This document shows positions 43,801 through 52,596 of a DNA stretch of 53,007 bases, one piece after another. Position 1 is the first letter of the stretch, and every line of letters starts with the position of its first letter. The translations under genes and the position numbers were made by a program. Source of the DNA: an uncultured Victivallales bacterium (GTDB lineage: Bacteria > Verrucomicrobiota > Lentisphaeria > Oligosphaerales > JAFGRS01); contig CAILUI010000198.1 of NCBI GenBank assembly GCA_903837355.1, forward strand, positions 1-53,007, read 5' to 3'. The notes beneath the pieces were generated by a model that was not told the DNA's origin, did not search any database, and saw only the letters and a list, made by a program, of their open reading frames with translations.

Positions 43801-44240
43801 GCGCTCCCAAACCGCGTGAAGGCGGCCTGCTGGTCGTAAGCCAGCCTCTGCTGTAGCACCCATGCATCATCCTGACGTTGGTAGACGTAGGCAGCGCCCG
43901 CTTCTGGGAAGCCCGCGTTGGTCTCCAGAGGGGCTCCGACCACGGCCCATTCACCGTCAGTATCCACGGCACTACCGAAGCCGGCGTCCCCCTCCGTCGG
44001 ATCAACGAGAGGGGACTCCTGCGTCCAGAGTCCCCCGTCGAGAGAGAACGGGGTCGTGCCGAGGAACGCTGCGGTCGCAGACACGCCCACAACCGCAGGG
44101 ATAGCGTGCGCGCCGACTACTTCGCCCCCCTCGATGTCAAACTCGTCCATCAAGGTGACGACATCAGCGCGCACGCCTCCCGCAGCCAATGCCCACACCG
44201 CAACCCCGGAGCCCACCAGACGCCTCAATGCTGCAGTCAT
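40863..44240 (-). CDS. Secreted FG-GAP / cadherin-like / LamG-like multidomain protein
   Basis: The product is 1125 aa. ATG 44240 follows GGGAGGAGC; the upstream extension to 44573 is arginine-rich and rejected. A signal peptide (LVGSGVAVWALAAGGVRA) is followed at about 80-400 by integrin-like FG-GAP units (GFGSAVDTDGEWAVVGAP, RFGSAVSIDGDRLAVGAPG, GLGRAVAVSGTVLVAA). Residues about 460-727 form three or four Ig/cadherin-like domains with LxEDTP...LTGxDPDxxxLxFxVxxxPxHGTLxG. Residues about 730-947 look LamG-like. The C-terminal region (about 963-1125) is unrecognised. The gene ends 31 bp before the giant Rhs gene on the same strand, so it is probably co-transcribed; a role in surface attachment or display is inferred. 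A run of eleven G (43024-43014) codes GGG in frame. Confidence 0.86.
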   Translation of the reverse strand: MTAALRRLVGSGVAVWALAAGGVRADVVTLMDEFDIEGGEVVGAHAIPAVVGVSATAAFLGTTPFSLDGGLWTQESPLVDPTEGDAGFGSAVDTDGEWAVVGAPLETNAGFPEAGAAYVYQRQDDAWVLQQRLAYDQQAAFTRFGSAVSIDGDRLAVGAPGNLTYNYQYHSGAVCIYVREGTSWSLETAFTGSQISASVRGLGRAVAVSGTVLVAAHDGNQYSQGGGSLSVFRKGGGPWTRMATLRPTSQSGDPSGRFATAVAVEGSMIAAGWPGYAAGGRVYLYELRDTGVVQGYWYTSPYNWQPYWSSSYLQKGGDPNSFGAHVALLNGAVVIGYVQYSGHLHQDSHWWSPDGYGWNWCHEFEGSPYWVADSRSFMVEVHDLDQVGYPNQGTIVTYDLGSDLWWGGGWGGDYTEASELLYPDCSVAARDGILLASCPAVAQILEAEPPPVADPQAVNLDEDTPAEITLTGTDPDEGTLAFAVATQPQHGTLTGTAPSLTYTPAANYNGQDAFSFVVVAGGDTSSPATVTLVVAPVNDSPYASNSTVTTSEDTPVTLTLSGGDPDGDPVTYAITQGPAHGTVDDTGLPTVVFTPTANWNGSDSLTFRVTDAGQATYTATVTLNVTPVNDLPEGKDLVLRTARDTACAVVPQQNDPVIDDPVEGSDVILVVVDPPAHGELQEDGGDWSYTPNPAYLGPDHFTYRVSDGTDYSAETYTVQILVTTADMTYLYEFNDQEWNSQANVLTRFGNAGFGDLTPYLLDSSDGSPDTDGVTFSYNGTGGTSLVFDESADTDLFILGPTLHYGSKFVLEARLRIGAAGAVDLLVDEAAGVSKLHWYVGANGLMRLDIGETFSAVSEGLALAPNTWTRLQVAVDLDHTGSVARSAIVTMYVNDIPVAIDDPTTSVPVPALADTGVPVKLFRRQSAIRLEVDFFRATTDLSSQYEVTDFHVGEVMVEEGAAAYVMIPGANVLKRTQYSLAQLQAMTSAQVQALRDGYTDTTSGQPMSLYDTHPNPPCVFHGVFEINLALETERFDGSLFVDIFVKKPLDPADPQETGYESQWKQIATIIPGPKPAQGVWWVRGFWDSRIPFAGPEDERTDYTVWGEADAEAYRTEKPVKIKFELR

Positions 44241-44376
44241 CGTGCTCCTCCCGTGCCTATGCCTCACGGCCGACTGCTCTGCTGCCTCTGCATTCCCGCC
44301 GACATACCCATCGCCGATACGCGTCCGCGAAGCGCGCAACACGCCGAGCCACCGCAGGCCATCGCCCCAGCAACCC

Positions 44377-45165
44377 TCAGAGCGCCAGTTCCGGACAGCG
44401 TTCAGTGACTTGGGCGACCTTCTGCCGGATCGCGTCCCCGAACAGCCGCCAGTATGCCTCGTTGACTGCTGCAGGAGCCTGCACTCCCGCGCGGGAGGTT
44501 GTGTCGGGAGTGCGCTCCTGGACACGCTGCCAGCGCTCGGTTGTCCCCGGCGCAACCAACATCCGCACGTCATCGGCCTCCGCCTGGGTCAGCCGGCCCT
44601 GCTGGACTTGCTGATCCAGTCGCTGCAGCCACGAACGCGCGACCTGGGCGTCCATGGCCAGGCACTTTGCGGCAGCATCGCGGGCCTGGGCCAGTCGTAC
44701 GCGGCGGGCCTCCGCGCGGTCCTGTCCTTCAGCGGACCCCGGGTCTGGCGCCAATGCGGCGCTGCGCGGCGCCAAGGGCTTCGCGTATCGTGCCAGAGTG
44801 CTGATCGCTACCTTGTGGCGCTGAAAGCCGGGAGGGTACACGGCGCGCCCGCCGGCCGCGCCTTGGGCGCTTGTAGCGTCCCGGTCCGGAGCAGCGTCTC
44901 GCTGCGGCGGCTGGGCCTGGGCCGACTCCGGCACCGCGGCACCAGTCTTCGGGTCTTGCCTGGGATGGGTAGGCTGGACGGATTGCGCACTGCCCCGCGG
45001 CTCCTTGGCTCCGCTTGGCTGCGGGCGGGAGCGTAGGACCATCACGGTTACGAGGATGGCCGAGACCAGAACGGCGAGAGCCGTCCGCACTCGCGGCAGG
45101 TGCCAGCAGTCACCGGCGCGCCCCCGGTCAGTGGGGGCTTCTCCCGACCTTGGCGGCCTGGCCAT
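44377..45165 (-). CDS. Single-pass membrane protein, function unknown
   Basis: The product is 262 aa from ATG 45165 (GGAGGGCAAC upstream). A basic N-terminus, MARPPRSGEAPTDRGRAG, is followed by one membrane segment (TALAVLVSAILVTVMVL, about 29-45), then a long low-complexity Pro/Gln/Ala region and a charged helical C-terminal domain (AEARRVRLAQARDAAAKCL, QQGRLTQAEADDVRMLV, NEAYWRLFGDAIRQKVAQV). Orientation is probably cytoplasmic N-terminus and periplasmic body. No family is recognised. It lies 136 bp upstream of the FG-GAP protein on the same strand and may belong to its transcript. Confidence 0.72.
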   Translation of the reverse strand: MARPPRSGEAPTDRGRAGDCWHLPRVRTALAVLVSAILVTVMVLRSRPQPSGAKEPRGSAQSVQPTHPRQDPKTGAAVPESAQAQPPQRDAAPDRDATSAQGAAGGRAVYPPGFQRHKVAISTLARYAKPLAPRSAALAPDPGSAEGQDRAEARRVRLAQARDAAAKCLAMDAQVARSWLQRLDQQVQQGRLTQAEADDVRMLVAPGTTERWQRVQERTPDTTSRAGVQAPAAVNEAYWRLFGDAIRQKVAQVTERCPELAL

Positions 45166-45679
45166 GTTGCCCTCCGACACCCGGTTGTGCCAGCCACAGG
45201 ACCACCTCCCCGCCAGACCGTGTAACACGAGCCTTCTGGAGGAAGAGGCAGCCAAGCCGAACCTATCAGGCCGACGACAACCGAACTGCTCCCGGCGAGG
45301 AGCACCTCCTAATCAAGCAATCCCACAATCCGATACACCATGTTCCGGTCGGTGTCAACCCACACCAGGGAGAAAAAGACTGGCTCGTGCGGTAGACGGC
45401 CCTCCGCGCGCACCTGCCAGATCGAGCGATCAGTGGTAGCGATGCCCTCGGGGAGTGGGGTAACGGTGCACCAACAGCGGGCCCTGTTACGCTATGGCGA
45501 GCACGGAACCAACACGACACGACCCACAGGCCACGCACCGAGGAAGCTCTGGGGCAAGTGCTACCACTCCCGCTGCCGACATCCGCTCGTGCCTTGACAG
45601 AGGGAGGTGAGATAGCGCAGGAGGTCTGCCGTCGCCCCGCGAGTTGCACGGGCAGTCCCGGGCCGGGGCTGGCCCTGCT
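45166..45679. other. Gene-free interval between two minus-strand genes
   Basis: Short frames on both strands (for example 45266-45649, minus) have no ribosome site and an unconvincing Ser/Arg/Pro-rich composition. The interval is long enough to hold a promoter for the three downstream genes, including the giant gene, but no clear -35/-10 pair was found. Confidence 0.4.
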
Positions 45680-48004
45680 TCAGGGGGCGGCGACGGGAGC
45701 GGGTATCTGCCCTCCCCCGGTGGTCGGGTTCGGTCTGTCCTTGCGCGCTTTCGTCCAGTGTGTGCGGGCGCGTTCTTCTGCGAGCTCCTTGCGACGGTCC
45801 AGGATCTTCAGCCACCGCCGGGCGCGCTCACCGGCATCGCCCTGTGCCGCCGCCAGGCTCTCGAGATACGGACGGGCGCGGTCATCCTGGTTGCGCGCGG
45901 AGAGCCGGCCCGCTTGGAGAATCAGGACGTCGGGCGCCCTGGGGTCTGAAGCGAACCTGTCGAGGAACTCGCGGGCTAGCCAGTCCAAGTCCTCTTCCTG
46001 CTTGAGCCGGCACTTAGCGTCCCACTCCATGCGCAGAAGCTCCACCTCGGCTTCGGGCCATCTCCGCTGCGATCTCAGGTTGCGCGACTCCGTGGCCACC
46101 CACGCGTCCCGGCCAGCGCCGTTTGCATAGCGAAGGCGCAGGAGGAGCCCCTTATCCCCGACCTCCTGTGGCGGGTTCGCCGCCAGCAGGCTGTCCATCA
46201 GGTCAAACGCATCCGCGTGCCGCCCGCGGTCACTGAGGTACTCCGCCAGACAGAACCGGATGGCGGCCAGGCTCGCGCCCTCGATACCGCCCGGATCGAG
46301 CGATACTGCCGCATCGTGGCAAGCCTGTACCGCGCTGAACTCGTTCGCGTCCCGCAGACGCTGGGCTGCGGCCGCAAGATAGCTGAGCACCTGACTCTTC
46401 GCTTCTGCACGGGTGCCCATACCCGGCCTCCCCACCAGCCGCATCCCAACCAGCGGGCGGCCCACGCGCAGGGCGAACCACTCCGCCGCAGCCCGACACC
46501 CACCGGCGACCAGCCATTCGGGCAGGCCAGCCAGGTAGCTGTCACTCCACTCGGCGTCCGAACAACTGAGCAGCGGGATGAGCAGGCAATAGCCCACCGC
46601 CTGGCCGAGGTCCGAACGCCCCGAAGCCTGCAGCATTGCCAGGCGGGGCCCCACGGCCTCCCAGACGGCCGAAGCCGCCGCCATCCCATCCGCCTCTCCG
46701 GGAGTGCGAGGTCCGCTTGGCGCCTCCGGCGAGTTGGCGCCTTGCTGCACACTCTCCCGGTACAGCGAGATAGGGTCGGGGACAGGGGCCAGGGCGGGCC
46801 GCGATGTGTCCGCCGCAGGCGCCGCGGGGCCGGTCAGCAGGCCGGCGAGGACCGCCGCCGACTCGCCTTCGGTCAGGGAGGCGACCGCGGCGCAAAGGCG
46901 CACCTGGAGCGGGGCGGGACGCCGAGGAGTACCGGCGTGCGGTCCGCCATCGACCGGGTCCGTGTCGCCCCGGTCAGGCCCCCGGGCGCGGGCCGCAGTG
47001 CCTCCGGCGGCGGGTACTGCCCCCGCAGGTGTAAGCTCGAGGAAGAGCGCGGTACCGCCGCCTGCGAACCGAAAGGGCATACGGACCCCGCCGGGAATCG
47101 GGCTGACAGCAACTCCCGCCCCATCCAGCCGGACAGCCTGGCGTGGCTGCAACTCCGCGGGAAGACTCACCGACACGATCCCCGAGTGCGCCCGTCCTTC
47201 GCGGGGCAAGGCACAAGCGCCGGCATCCCCCGGCACCATCAGGTCGGGATTGAGCAGGACGACCACGATCCCGGCCGGGGTGCGCAACGCGGACACCTGG
47301 ACCGGCGACTCAGTGGCCGAGGCCCAGGGCACGGGCTCACCGGACCCCAGGTCCTCTGCGCGTGCCAGCAGGTTCCGCTGCAGGATCTGGAGCCGATCCC
47401 GAAACGGCGACTCTTGGGAATTGCCGCGCCAGGCGATCCCCTGGAAGCCTGCCCCCACCGCGGAAAGCACCAGCCATTCGACTTCGTCGAAGATCGCCTT
47501 TCCCTTTCCGTTGAAGAGCTTGGGTTCGCCGCCCACGTCGACGCACGCGACCAGTGGGGTAGAGCCGGCCGCCCGCCGGACCGCACGGAGGTAGTTCAGT
47601 ATGGCATGGTTTGTCTGCGGCCACACGGATTCACCCGGCTCCGGCCCCCGGTCGGAGAGGTCGATAAAGGGATCCACATAGATTCGGTCAGCGAGTCCGG
47701 CTGCCAGCGCAAGGGTTGGAAGCTGCCTGAACCGGCAGACCCATGCCGAGAACGATCCGTCCGGCGTCTTCGCCTTCGCCTCGCGGAGCACCTCGGCGAC
47801 ATGGTCATCCGGGTGCGGCGTGGCGCCATCGTGGGCCGGACAAGTCAGGACCGTACCGGACTTCCCGTTGAGTACATCGTCTTCGGTCACAACGACGAAC
47901 GCAGCCCCCGCTGGAAACACGTACCCACATGCCGCACAGACCGCGCACAGGAGCGTCGTGGCAGCCGCTCTCGTGAACCGCAGCAGGTTGCAGGAAATAC
48001 CCAT
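45680..48004 (-). CDS. Secreted protein with glycosidase-like N-terminal half and TPR-like C-terminal half
   Basis: The product is 774 aa from ATG 48004 (GGGGGGAG upstream). The signal peptide is AAATTLLCAVCAACGYVFPAGA; the CAAC stretch could also act as a lipobox. Residues about 40-330 have alternating strands and helices with LADRIYVDPFIDLSDRG, VACVDVGGEPKLF, VEWLVLSAVGAGFQGIAWRGN and a beta-rich tail, resembling a non-catalytic or unassigned TIM-barrel hydrolase. Residues about 480-760 have repeated helical pairs (AAQRLRDANEFSAVQACHDAAVSLDP, LLRLRYANGAGRDAWVATESRNLRSQRRWPEAEVELLRM, LAAAQGDAGERARRWLKIL) like TPR units. Function unknown. It is divergent from the TPR gene at 48424. Confidence 0.75.
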   Translation of the reverse strand: MGISCNLLRFTRAAATTLLCAVCAACGYVFPAGAAFVVVTEDDVLNGKSGTVLTCPAHDGATPHPDDHVAEVLREAKAKTPDGSFSAWVCRFRQLPTLALAAGLADRIYVDPFIDLSDRGPEPGESVWPQTNHAILNYLRAVRRAAGSTPLVACVDVGGEPKLFNGKGKAIFDEVEWLVLSAVGAGFQGIAWRGNSQESPFRDRLQILQRNLLARAEDLGSGEPVPWASATESPVQVSALRTPAGIVVVLLNPDLMVPGDAGACALPREGRAHSGIVSVSLPAELQPRQAVRLDGAGVAVSPIPGGVRMPFRFAGGGTALFLELTPAGAVPAAGGTAARARGPDRGDTDPVDGGPHAGTPRRPAPLQVRLCAAVASLTEGESAAVLAGLLTGPAAPAADTSRPALAPVPDPISLYRESVQQGANSPEAPSGPRTPGEADGMAAASAVWEAVGPRLAMLQASGRSDLGQAVGYCLLIPLLSCSDAEWSDSYLAGLPEWLVAGGCRAAAEWFALRVGRPLVGMRLVGRPGMGTRAEAKSQVLSYLAAAAQRLRDANEFSAVQACHDAAVSLDPGGIEGASLAAIRFCLAEYLSDRGRHADAFDLMDSLLAANPPQEVGDKGLLLRLRYANGAGRDAWVATESRNLRSQRRWPEAEVELLRMEWDAKCRLKQEEDLDWLAREFLDRFASDPRAPDVLILQAGRLSARNQDDRARPYLESLAAAQGDAGERARRWLKILDRRKELAEERARTHWTKARKDRPNPTTGGGQIPAPVAAP

Positions 48005-48423
48005 ACGACTCCCCCCGAACGCCGCGGCCCACACGTTCTGCCGACCGGCGCCACGACCTTGAGGACCTTCGGACTCCGACCACGGCGGCCATCGCCCGCG
48101 CGCCTCGAAAGGCTTCGGCTCCTACGCCCACGTTACTGACTTAGCTGAACTCCCGGTCTTGTCAAGTCCCGCGGTTGCGGTCAGGATGTTTGACAGTACC
48201 GCGTCGCGGGGTATATAAGGGCACGGGTTGGGCGTTCCATGCACAGGCTGGGTAGTTGGGGAGAGCGGGGCTTGCGGTGCGTGGTGCGTGCCGAGTCCAC
48301 CTGGCAGGGCCCGAGGAACCGCCGACTGTCCAGTCAGCTCCTCGCCTTCCCGGTTCGTGGCGGCCGGCACGACGTCCTGAACGGCCCGCGTTGCGGCACG
48401 CACACGTGGCGGAGGATGAAGCG
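48005..48423. other. Divergent intergenic region
   Basis: No coding sequence is supported; the upstream extension of the plus-strand frame (from 48256) is rejected because ATG 48424 has the ribosome site. A minus-strand TTGACA (48166-48161) faces the left gene but lacks a good -10. The right-hand promoter is listed separately. Confidence 0.5.
48190..48219 (+). promoter_or_regulatory. Sigma70-type promoter of the TPR gene pair
   Basis: TTGACA (48190-48195) is followed after 16 nt by TATATA (48212-48217), or after 18 nt by TATAAG (48214-48219). It is the best promoter match in the window, about 200 nt upstream of the ATG at 48424. Confidence 0.65.
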
Positions 48424-49821
48424 ATGAGAGTAAGATCCCCAGAGCGTATCCAGCAGCTCCACCGTCTCGGGATCGTGTCCCTGGTCGCGCTGCTGCTCGG
48501 AGCCTCAAGCCCGGGAGCCGAGCCCACGGAACCGAAGGGCCCACCTGCGCCGGACAGGGTCATGGCACTTGCGAGACTGGGGGACATCGCCGGGGCGAAG
48601 ACTCTCCTCGAACAGGAACTGAAGCGCTCCGGGGCGTCGCCCGCCGAGAGGGCGCACCTGTTGGAGTTCATGGCCGTGGGGTGCTGCTACTCCGGAGCAT
48701 TCGAGGAGGGGCTCCGGTATGCCGACGAGTCCCTTAAGGTGGAGGGCGAGATCCCCCCCGTCGACCGCGCCAACACCCACAATGTCAGGGGATGGGCGCT
48801 CAACGCGCTCGGGCGGCACAAGGAGACCATCGCGAGTGCCGACGCGGCACTCGCGCTTGCACGGAAGCTGCCTTTGCCCTCTCCATGGCTCGTGGCCCAG
48901 GCGCTGCGGTTGAAGGGCGACGCCAAGCGCCTGGCCGGTGACCTGGCGGGCGCCGAGCTGCTTCTTCTGGAGTCGTTGGCCTCCGATCCCCTCTTCGAGA
49001 CCAGTCATTGCCTGATGTCGGTCGCCCTGGCTCAGAAGCAGATGGGCAAGGCCACGCGGGCCTGGTTCCTGGGTTGTCTCGACGTGTCCGTGTCGAGGGA
49101 TCAGTTGGCCTTCCTGCGGTCGGAACTGCTGAAGGGAGCTGACGCGAAGGAACTGCCGGACCACGGGTCGCTGCTGGCACTCAGGTCCGAAATCCTTCCC
49201 CGCCTGGGCGCCCGGATCGAGGTCGTGGAAGAGGTACAGAGGACCATGATCGAGGTCCTCCAGGCGCGGGGCGAGAAGGAGGCCGCGCTCGTCGAGGCGA
49301 AGACGCTGCTCCTGGCCTGCGGTGAGAAGGCAGCGCCCGATGCCATCCGACTGGTCGCCGGGCTGCTGAAGGAGATCGACGGGAACATGGGGCGGGCTGC
49401 GGCCTTCCTGGAGCGCATCCGGGGGGGACAGGGGAGCGCCCAGGACGGGGCCGTGGCCGACCCCTTGCCGGACGTGACCTTGGGCCAGGCTGTTGAGGAG
49501 CGGGCAGCTTTCGATGCTGCCCTCAAGGGGGCGCCCGAGGACTGGGAAGGCCACTTCGCCAGGTCCACGATCTACCGCTGCTGGGGGAAACCGCGTGAGG
49601 CCCTGCGCGAACTCAATGCCGCCATGCGACTCGCGCCGATGGAGAAACTGCCGCTCCAGGCCATCCTCGATGCCACCACGCAGGTGCTGCTTCAGTTCGG
49701 CGGGGGCCAGTCCCTGGCGGACCGGTTCCTGGCCTTCCAGCGGTGCGGCGTACCGGGTCCAGATGGCAAGCGGGGGACAGCCGACGATCTGGCAGACCCC
49801 ATGGCCGACCTGCTCAAGTAG
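48424..49821 (+). CDS. Secreted TPR-repeat protein
   Basis: The product is 465 aa from ATG 48424 (GGAGGATGAAGCG upstream). The signal peptide is LGIVSLVALLLGASSPGA. Residues about 40-190 contain three or four TPR-like helical pairs: RVMALARLGDIAGAKTLLEQELKRSG, HLLEFMAVGCCYSGAFEEGLRYADESLKVEG, NTHNVRGWALNALGRHKETIASADAALAL, RLKGDAKRLAGDLAGAELLLLESLASDP. More helical units follow (EKEAALVEAKTLLLACG, GHFARSTIYRCWGKPREALRELNAAMRLAP). Likely a periplasmic protein-interaction scaffold; the partner is unknown. It is followed after 108 bp by another secreted TPR-like gene on the same strand. Confidence 0.82.
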   Translation: MRVRSPERIQQLHRLGIVSLVALLLGASSPGAEPTEPKGPPAPDRVMALARLGDIAGAKTLLEQELKRSGASPAERAHLLEFMAVGCCYSGAFEEGLRYADESLKVEGEIPPVDRANTHNVRGWALNALGRHKETIASADAALALARKLPLPSPWLVAQALRLKGDAKRLAGDLAGAELLLLESLASDPLFETSHCLMSVALAQKQMGKATRAWFLGCLDVSVSRDQLAFLRSELLKGADAKELPDHGSLLALRSEILPRLGARIEVVEEVQRTMIEVLQARGEKEAALVEAKTLLLACGEKAAPDAIRLVAGLLKEIDGNMGRAAAFLERIRGGQGSAQDGAVADPLPDVTLGQAVEERAAFDAALKGAPEDWEGHFARSTIYRCWGKPREALRELNAAMRLAPMEKLPLQAILDATTQVLLQFGGGQSLADRFLAFQRCGVPGPDGKRGTADDLADPMADLLK

Positions 49822-49929
49822 CCAGACGATGGCTCGTTGCCGGACGGCCCGGATGCGGTCGCCCTGACCGGGGAGGTTGCAGCTAGGGAGCTGCAGGCTG
49901 TCTGAGAGTCCCAGGAGGAGCTTGGGCAG

Positions 49930-52596
49930 ATGATTCGCGTATCCCATGCTGCGCGGCAGTGTTCCGGGGTCGTCTGCGGCTCGTCGAGTACCGCAGCGCC
50001 TGCGCTGCCGAACGGGAAGCCAAGGCGGGACACGTGGTGCGCTGCCATGGCGTTCGTGTGCATGCTGGCCGGACTTGCTGGTCCGGCGGCCTGTCTGTTG
50101 GGTGGGGAGGTCGTGCCCCGCTCCGAGCCGGACCGTCTGGGGGTGCTCCTCACTCCGGCTGTGGCGTGGCGCTCCAGGCCGCACTGGCTCTCCAAAGGAC
50201 AGGCAACAGACGCCGTTCGCTGGGGGGGCACTACCGATGGCGCTGCCCGGTTTGAGGTGGAGGAGGCGGGGCGTTCGCATGTCTGGCAGCGAATGTTTGA
50301 TGCTCCCCTGGTCACAGCCTCCTTTCACTCACTCCGCGTTCGGTACAGACTCGATGGGGCGCTGCCGGACGCGGCGGCGCCAGTCATCCAGCTCATCGCC
50401 ATGCAGGGAGCGACCGTTGGGGCATGGGACGCTGTCTCGGCTGGCGAGCTGGTGGCTGATGGCGGCGACCACGTTCTTTTCGCGAATCTGGCTGGCCGGG
50501 GCTTGCCCGCTGAAGTCGGTGGCATGTCACTGCGCCTGGGCGTGCCAAAGGATGGCCACCGCGTGGCACTGGTGATCAGCGAACTGGGGTTCTGTGAGGC
50601 ACAGGGCGCCGCTGGCGGGGGCGCTGCAGAGCCTGGTCAGTCGCGGGTTGAGGTCTACGTCGTCGACCAGGGCAACAGGGCCATTGCGGGAGCGGCAGTC
50701 GAGGCTGTTTCGGCGCTGGGCCGAGCACCGGCGTCGGCAGTGACGGGCGGAAACGGGCGAGCCGTGCTGGTGCTGCCCGAGCAGGATGTCACTGGAGTCC
50801 TTGCCTTCCGGGTGCGCAAACCTGGCTGCATGGCAGTGGCCCGGCGCGTCGTGCAGGCTGATGCCGGCACGGCGCTTCCGTTCGTGCTCGGCGAGCCACG
50901 AGCGCTCGGCGGCCGGGTGACGGATGCCCAAGCGACCGACCTCGCCGGATGCGCTGTCTACGCCGAGGCGCTGTTCCAGGCCGGGAGCGGCCCGTGGCAG
51001 ATCTGGACTGGGATGTCCGAAACAGGACAAGACGGCTCCTGGCGGATCGCCGACGCCCCTGCCCATCCCTGGGCGATCACGCTGCTTTTCCACCGACAGG
51101 GATGCCAGCCCGTCCGAGTGGTGTGCGGGTCGCAAGGCGTGGCGCTCCCCCAGCTGCAGGCGGAACGCTTCCCGGCAAGGCTGGCACGGGTGTCGACGGA
51201 GATGGGCCCCGTGGCTTCCGTCGAGGACATCCTCGCGGGAGCGGATACGGTTTCTTTAGGACTGCTGGCCATCGATGAGGACGAGTGGCCGTCCGTGCGG
51301 ACCAGGGCACTGCAGGCGCTCTCCTCCGCGACTGACAAGGAGGGCGACGACGGAATCCTGAGAGCAGTCACACTGGCGGCATGCCTGCTTCGGGAAGACG
51401 CTCCAGTTCGGGTCGTCGATGCCGCTGCTGCAGCGATAGGCCACATTGCCCTCGGCAGGGGAGGCGGGCTCGGGGATGTCGAGAGCTTCGTCCGCCAAGC
51501 GTGTGCGCCAGACGAACTCACCGACTATGCGCGCAGGCGGATCCGCCGCATGGTGAAGGCATGGAACGAGGCGGTGGCGGACGCCAGCCCGAGCCGGTCG
51601 CGCCAGTCGGCTCCTGAGATCCTGCAGTCGTCCCTGGACGCGGCGAGAGGCGCCGTGACTCAGGAACGCGGGGGGGCGGGTGCCGGGGTGTTGCTGGAGG
51701 CGCCCAGCGGGAGGCCAGTAGCGGCCAGTGCCACGCGAACCGGCGCGGCAGCGGAACAGCTTCCAGACCACACCGAGCGCGCCTCGCTCCCGGGGCCGTT
51801 CCTGGATGTGGCGAGAGACCTGTCGGTGCAGGAACGTGCGGAGGCAAGCGCTGGGGAGGTGGCAGACATGCTTCCGGAGAGACCGGTCGGTACCAGGGCT
51901 GAGCGAGGCGGCGCGGTGGCGGAACAACTTCCAGACTTTGCCGGACGCCCCTCACTCCCGCAGCAGAACCGGGATACCACGGCCACGGCGATCCTGTGGG
52001 AAGACTTGGTTCGCTCCGTCCGCGAGCGGCTCGGGAAGAGCGGACCGCCTGAAGCGCTAGGCCACCTGATGGAGCGGGGCCCTGCCATGGTGGCGACTCC
52101 GGAAATCGGATGCCAGATGGTGGCCCTGGTTTCCGAAGTCGGCGGCGACACCTCGGAGAAGCGCAAGGATGGCGCCGTCAGGGCAGTGCTCGAGGCTTTT
52201 CCCGCAGGGGCGCTCCACGCTGAAGAGGCGCGGCTTGGCTGTGCGCTCTACTGGTACAGAGAGAGCCAGGCTTCGCGTGCGATCCAGACTCTGGACGATC
52301 TCGGCAGCGGTCTGGCGCAGTCCCGCTGGCGCGGATGGTCCGTAGTCCTGAGGGCGTTGTGCCAGGTCCAGAGCCAGAGCCCGGCTGCCGGGCTCGCAAC
52401 CCTGCAGGCCTTCATCAAGGACTGCCCCGGCGAGCCAGAGATCGCGCAGGCGCGGTTCCTCGTGGGGTGGCTTCATCTGACATCCGGGAGCAAAGAAGCG
52501 GCAGTGACGGAACTGAGAGCGGTTGCCGCAGCGTTCCCGGGTACACCGCATGCACTGAAGGCCAAGGAGCTTCTTGGTAACCTGGGTGTGCGATAG
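49930..52596 (+). CDS. Large secreted protein with carboxypeptidase-regulatory-like, HEAT-like and TPR-like regions
   Basis: The product is 888 aa from ATG 49930 (AGGAGG 12 nt upstream). A hydrophobic segment, AAMAFVCMLAGLAGPAACLLGG (about 38-59), is a late signal sequence; Met40 would give a more typical one but lacks a ribosome site. About 95-215 is a beta-sandwich-like region (SLRVRYRLDGALPDAAAPVIQLIAM). About 235-385 reads VEVYVVDQGNRAIAGAAVEAVSALGRAPASAVTGGNGRAVL, then GGRVTDAQATDLAGCAVYAEAL, the pattern of carboxypeptidase regulatory-like domains. About 425-540 has HEAT-like helices. Two 56-residue linker repeats follow (51661-51996), and the C-terminus (about 790-888) has TPR-like units ending TELRAVAAAFPGTPHALKAKELLGNLG, as in YbgF/BamD-type proteins. 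Envelope scaffold function is inferred only. Confidence 0.8.
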   Translation: MIRVSHAARQCSGVVCGSSSTAAPALPNGKPRRDTWCAAMAFVCMLAGLAGPAACLLGGEVVPRSEPDRLGVLLTPAVAWRSRPHWLSKGQATDAVRWGGTTDGAARFEVEEAGRSHVWQRMFDAPLVTASFHSLRVRYRLDGALPDAAAPVIQLIAMQGATVGAWDAVSAGELVADGGDHVLFANLAGRGLPAEVGGMSLRLGVPKDGHRVALVISELGFCEAQGAAGGGAAEPGQSRVEVYVVDQGNRAIAGAAVEAVSALGRAPASAVTGGNGRAVLVLPEQDVTGVLAFRVRKPGCMAVARRVVQADAGTALPFVLGEPRALGGRVTDAQATDLAGCAVYAEALFQAGSGPWQIWTGMSETGQDGSWRIADAPAHPWAITLLFHRQGCQPVRVVCGSQGVALPQLQAERFPARLARVSTEMGPVASVEDILAGADTVSLGLLAIDEDEWPSVRTRALQALSSATDKEGDDGILRAVTLAACLLREDAPVRVVDAAAAAIGHIALGRGGGLGDVESFVRQACAPDELTDYARRRIRRMVKAWNEAVADASPSRSRQSAPEILQSSLDAARGAVTQERGGAGAGVLLEAPSGRPVAASATRTGAAAEQLPDHTERASLPGPFLDVARDLSVQERAEASAGEVADMLPERPVGTRAERGGAVAEQLPDFAGRPSLPQQNRDTTATAILWEDLVRSVRERLGKSGPPEALGHLMERGPAMVATPEIGCQMVALVSEVGGDTSEKRKDGAVRAVLEAFPAGALHAEEARLGCALYWYRESQASRAIQTLDDLGSGLAQSRWRGWSVVLRALCQVQSQSPAAGLATLQAFIKDCPGEPEIAQARFLVGWLHLTSGSKEAAVTELRAVAAAFPGTPHALKAKELLGNLGVR
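51661..51996 (+). repeat. Two tandem 168-bp units within the large secreted gene
   Basis: CAGGAACG at 51661 recurs at 51829, and GCGGAACA(G/A)CTTCCAGAC recurs at matching offset, so the unit is 168 bp or 56 codons. Shared residues include QER(G/A), AAAEQLPDHTERASLP and AVAEQLPDFAGRPSLP. Outside those blocks the copies have diverged. Confidence 0.7.
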
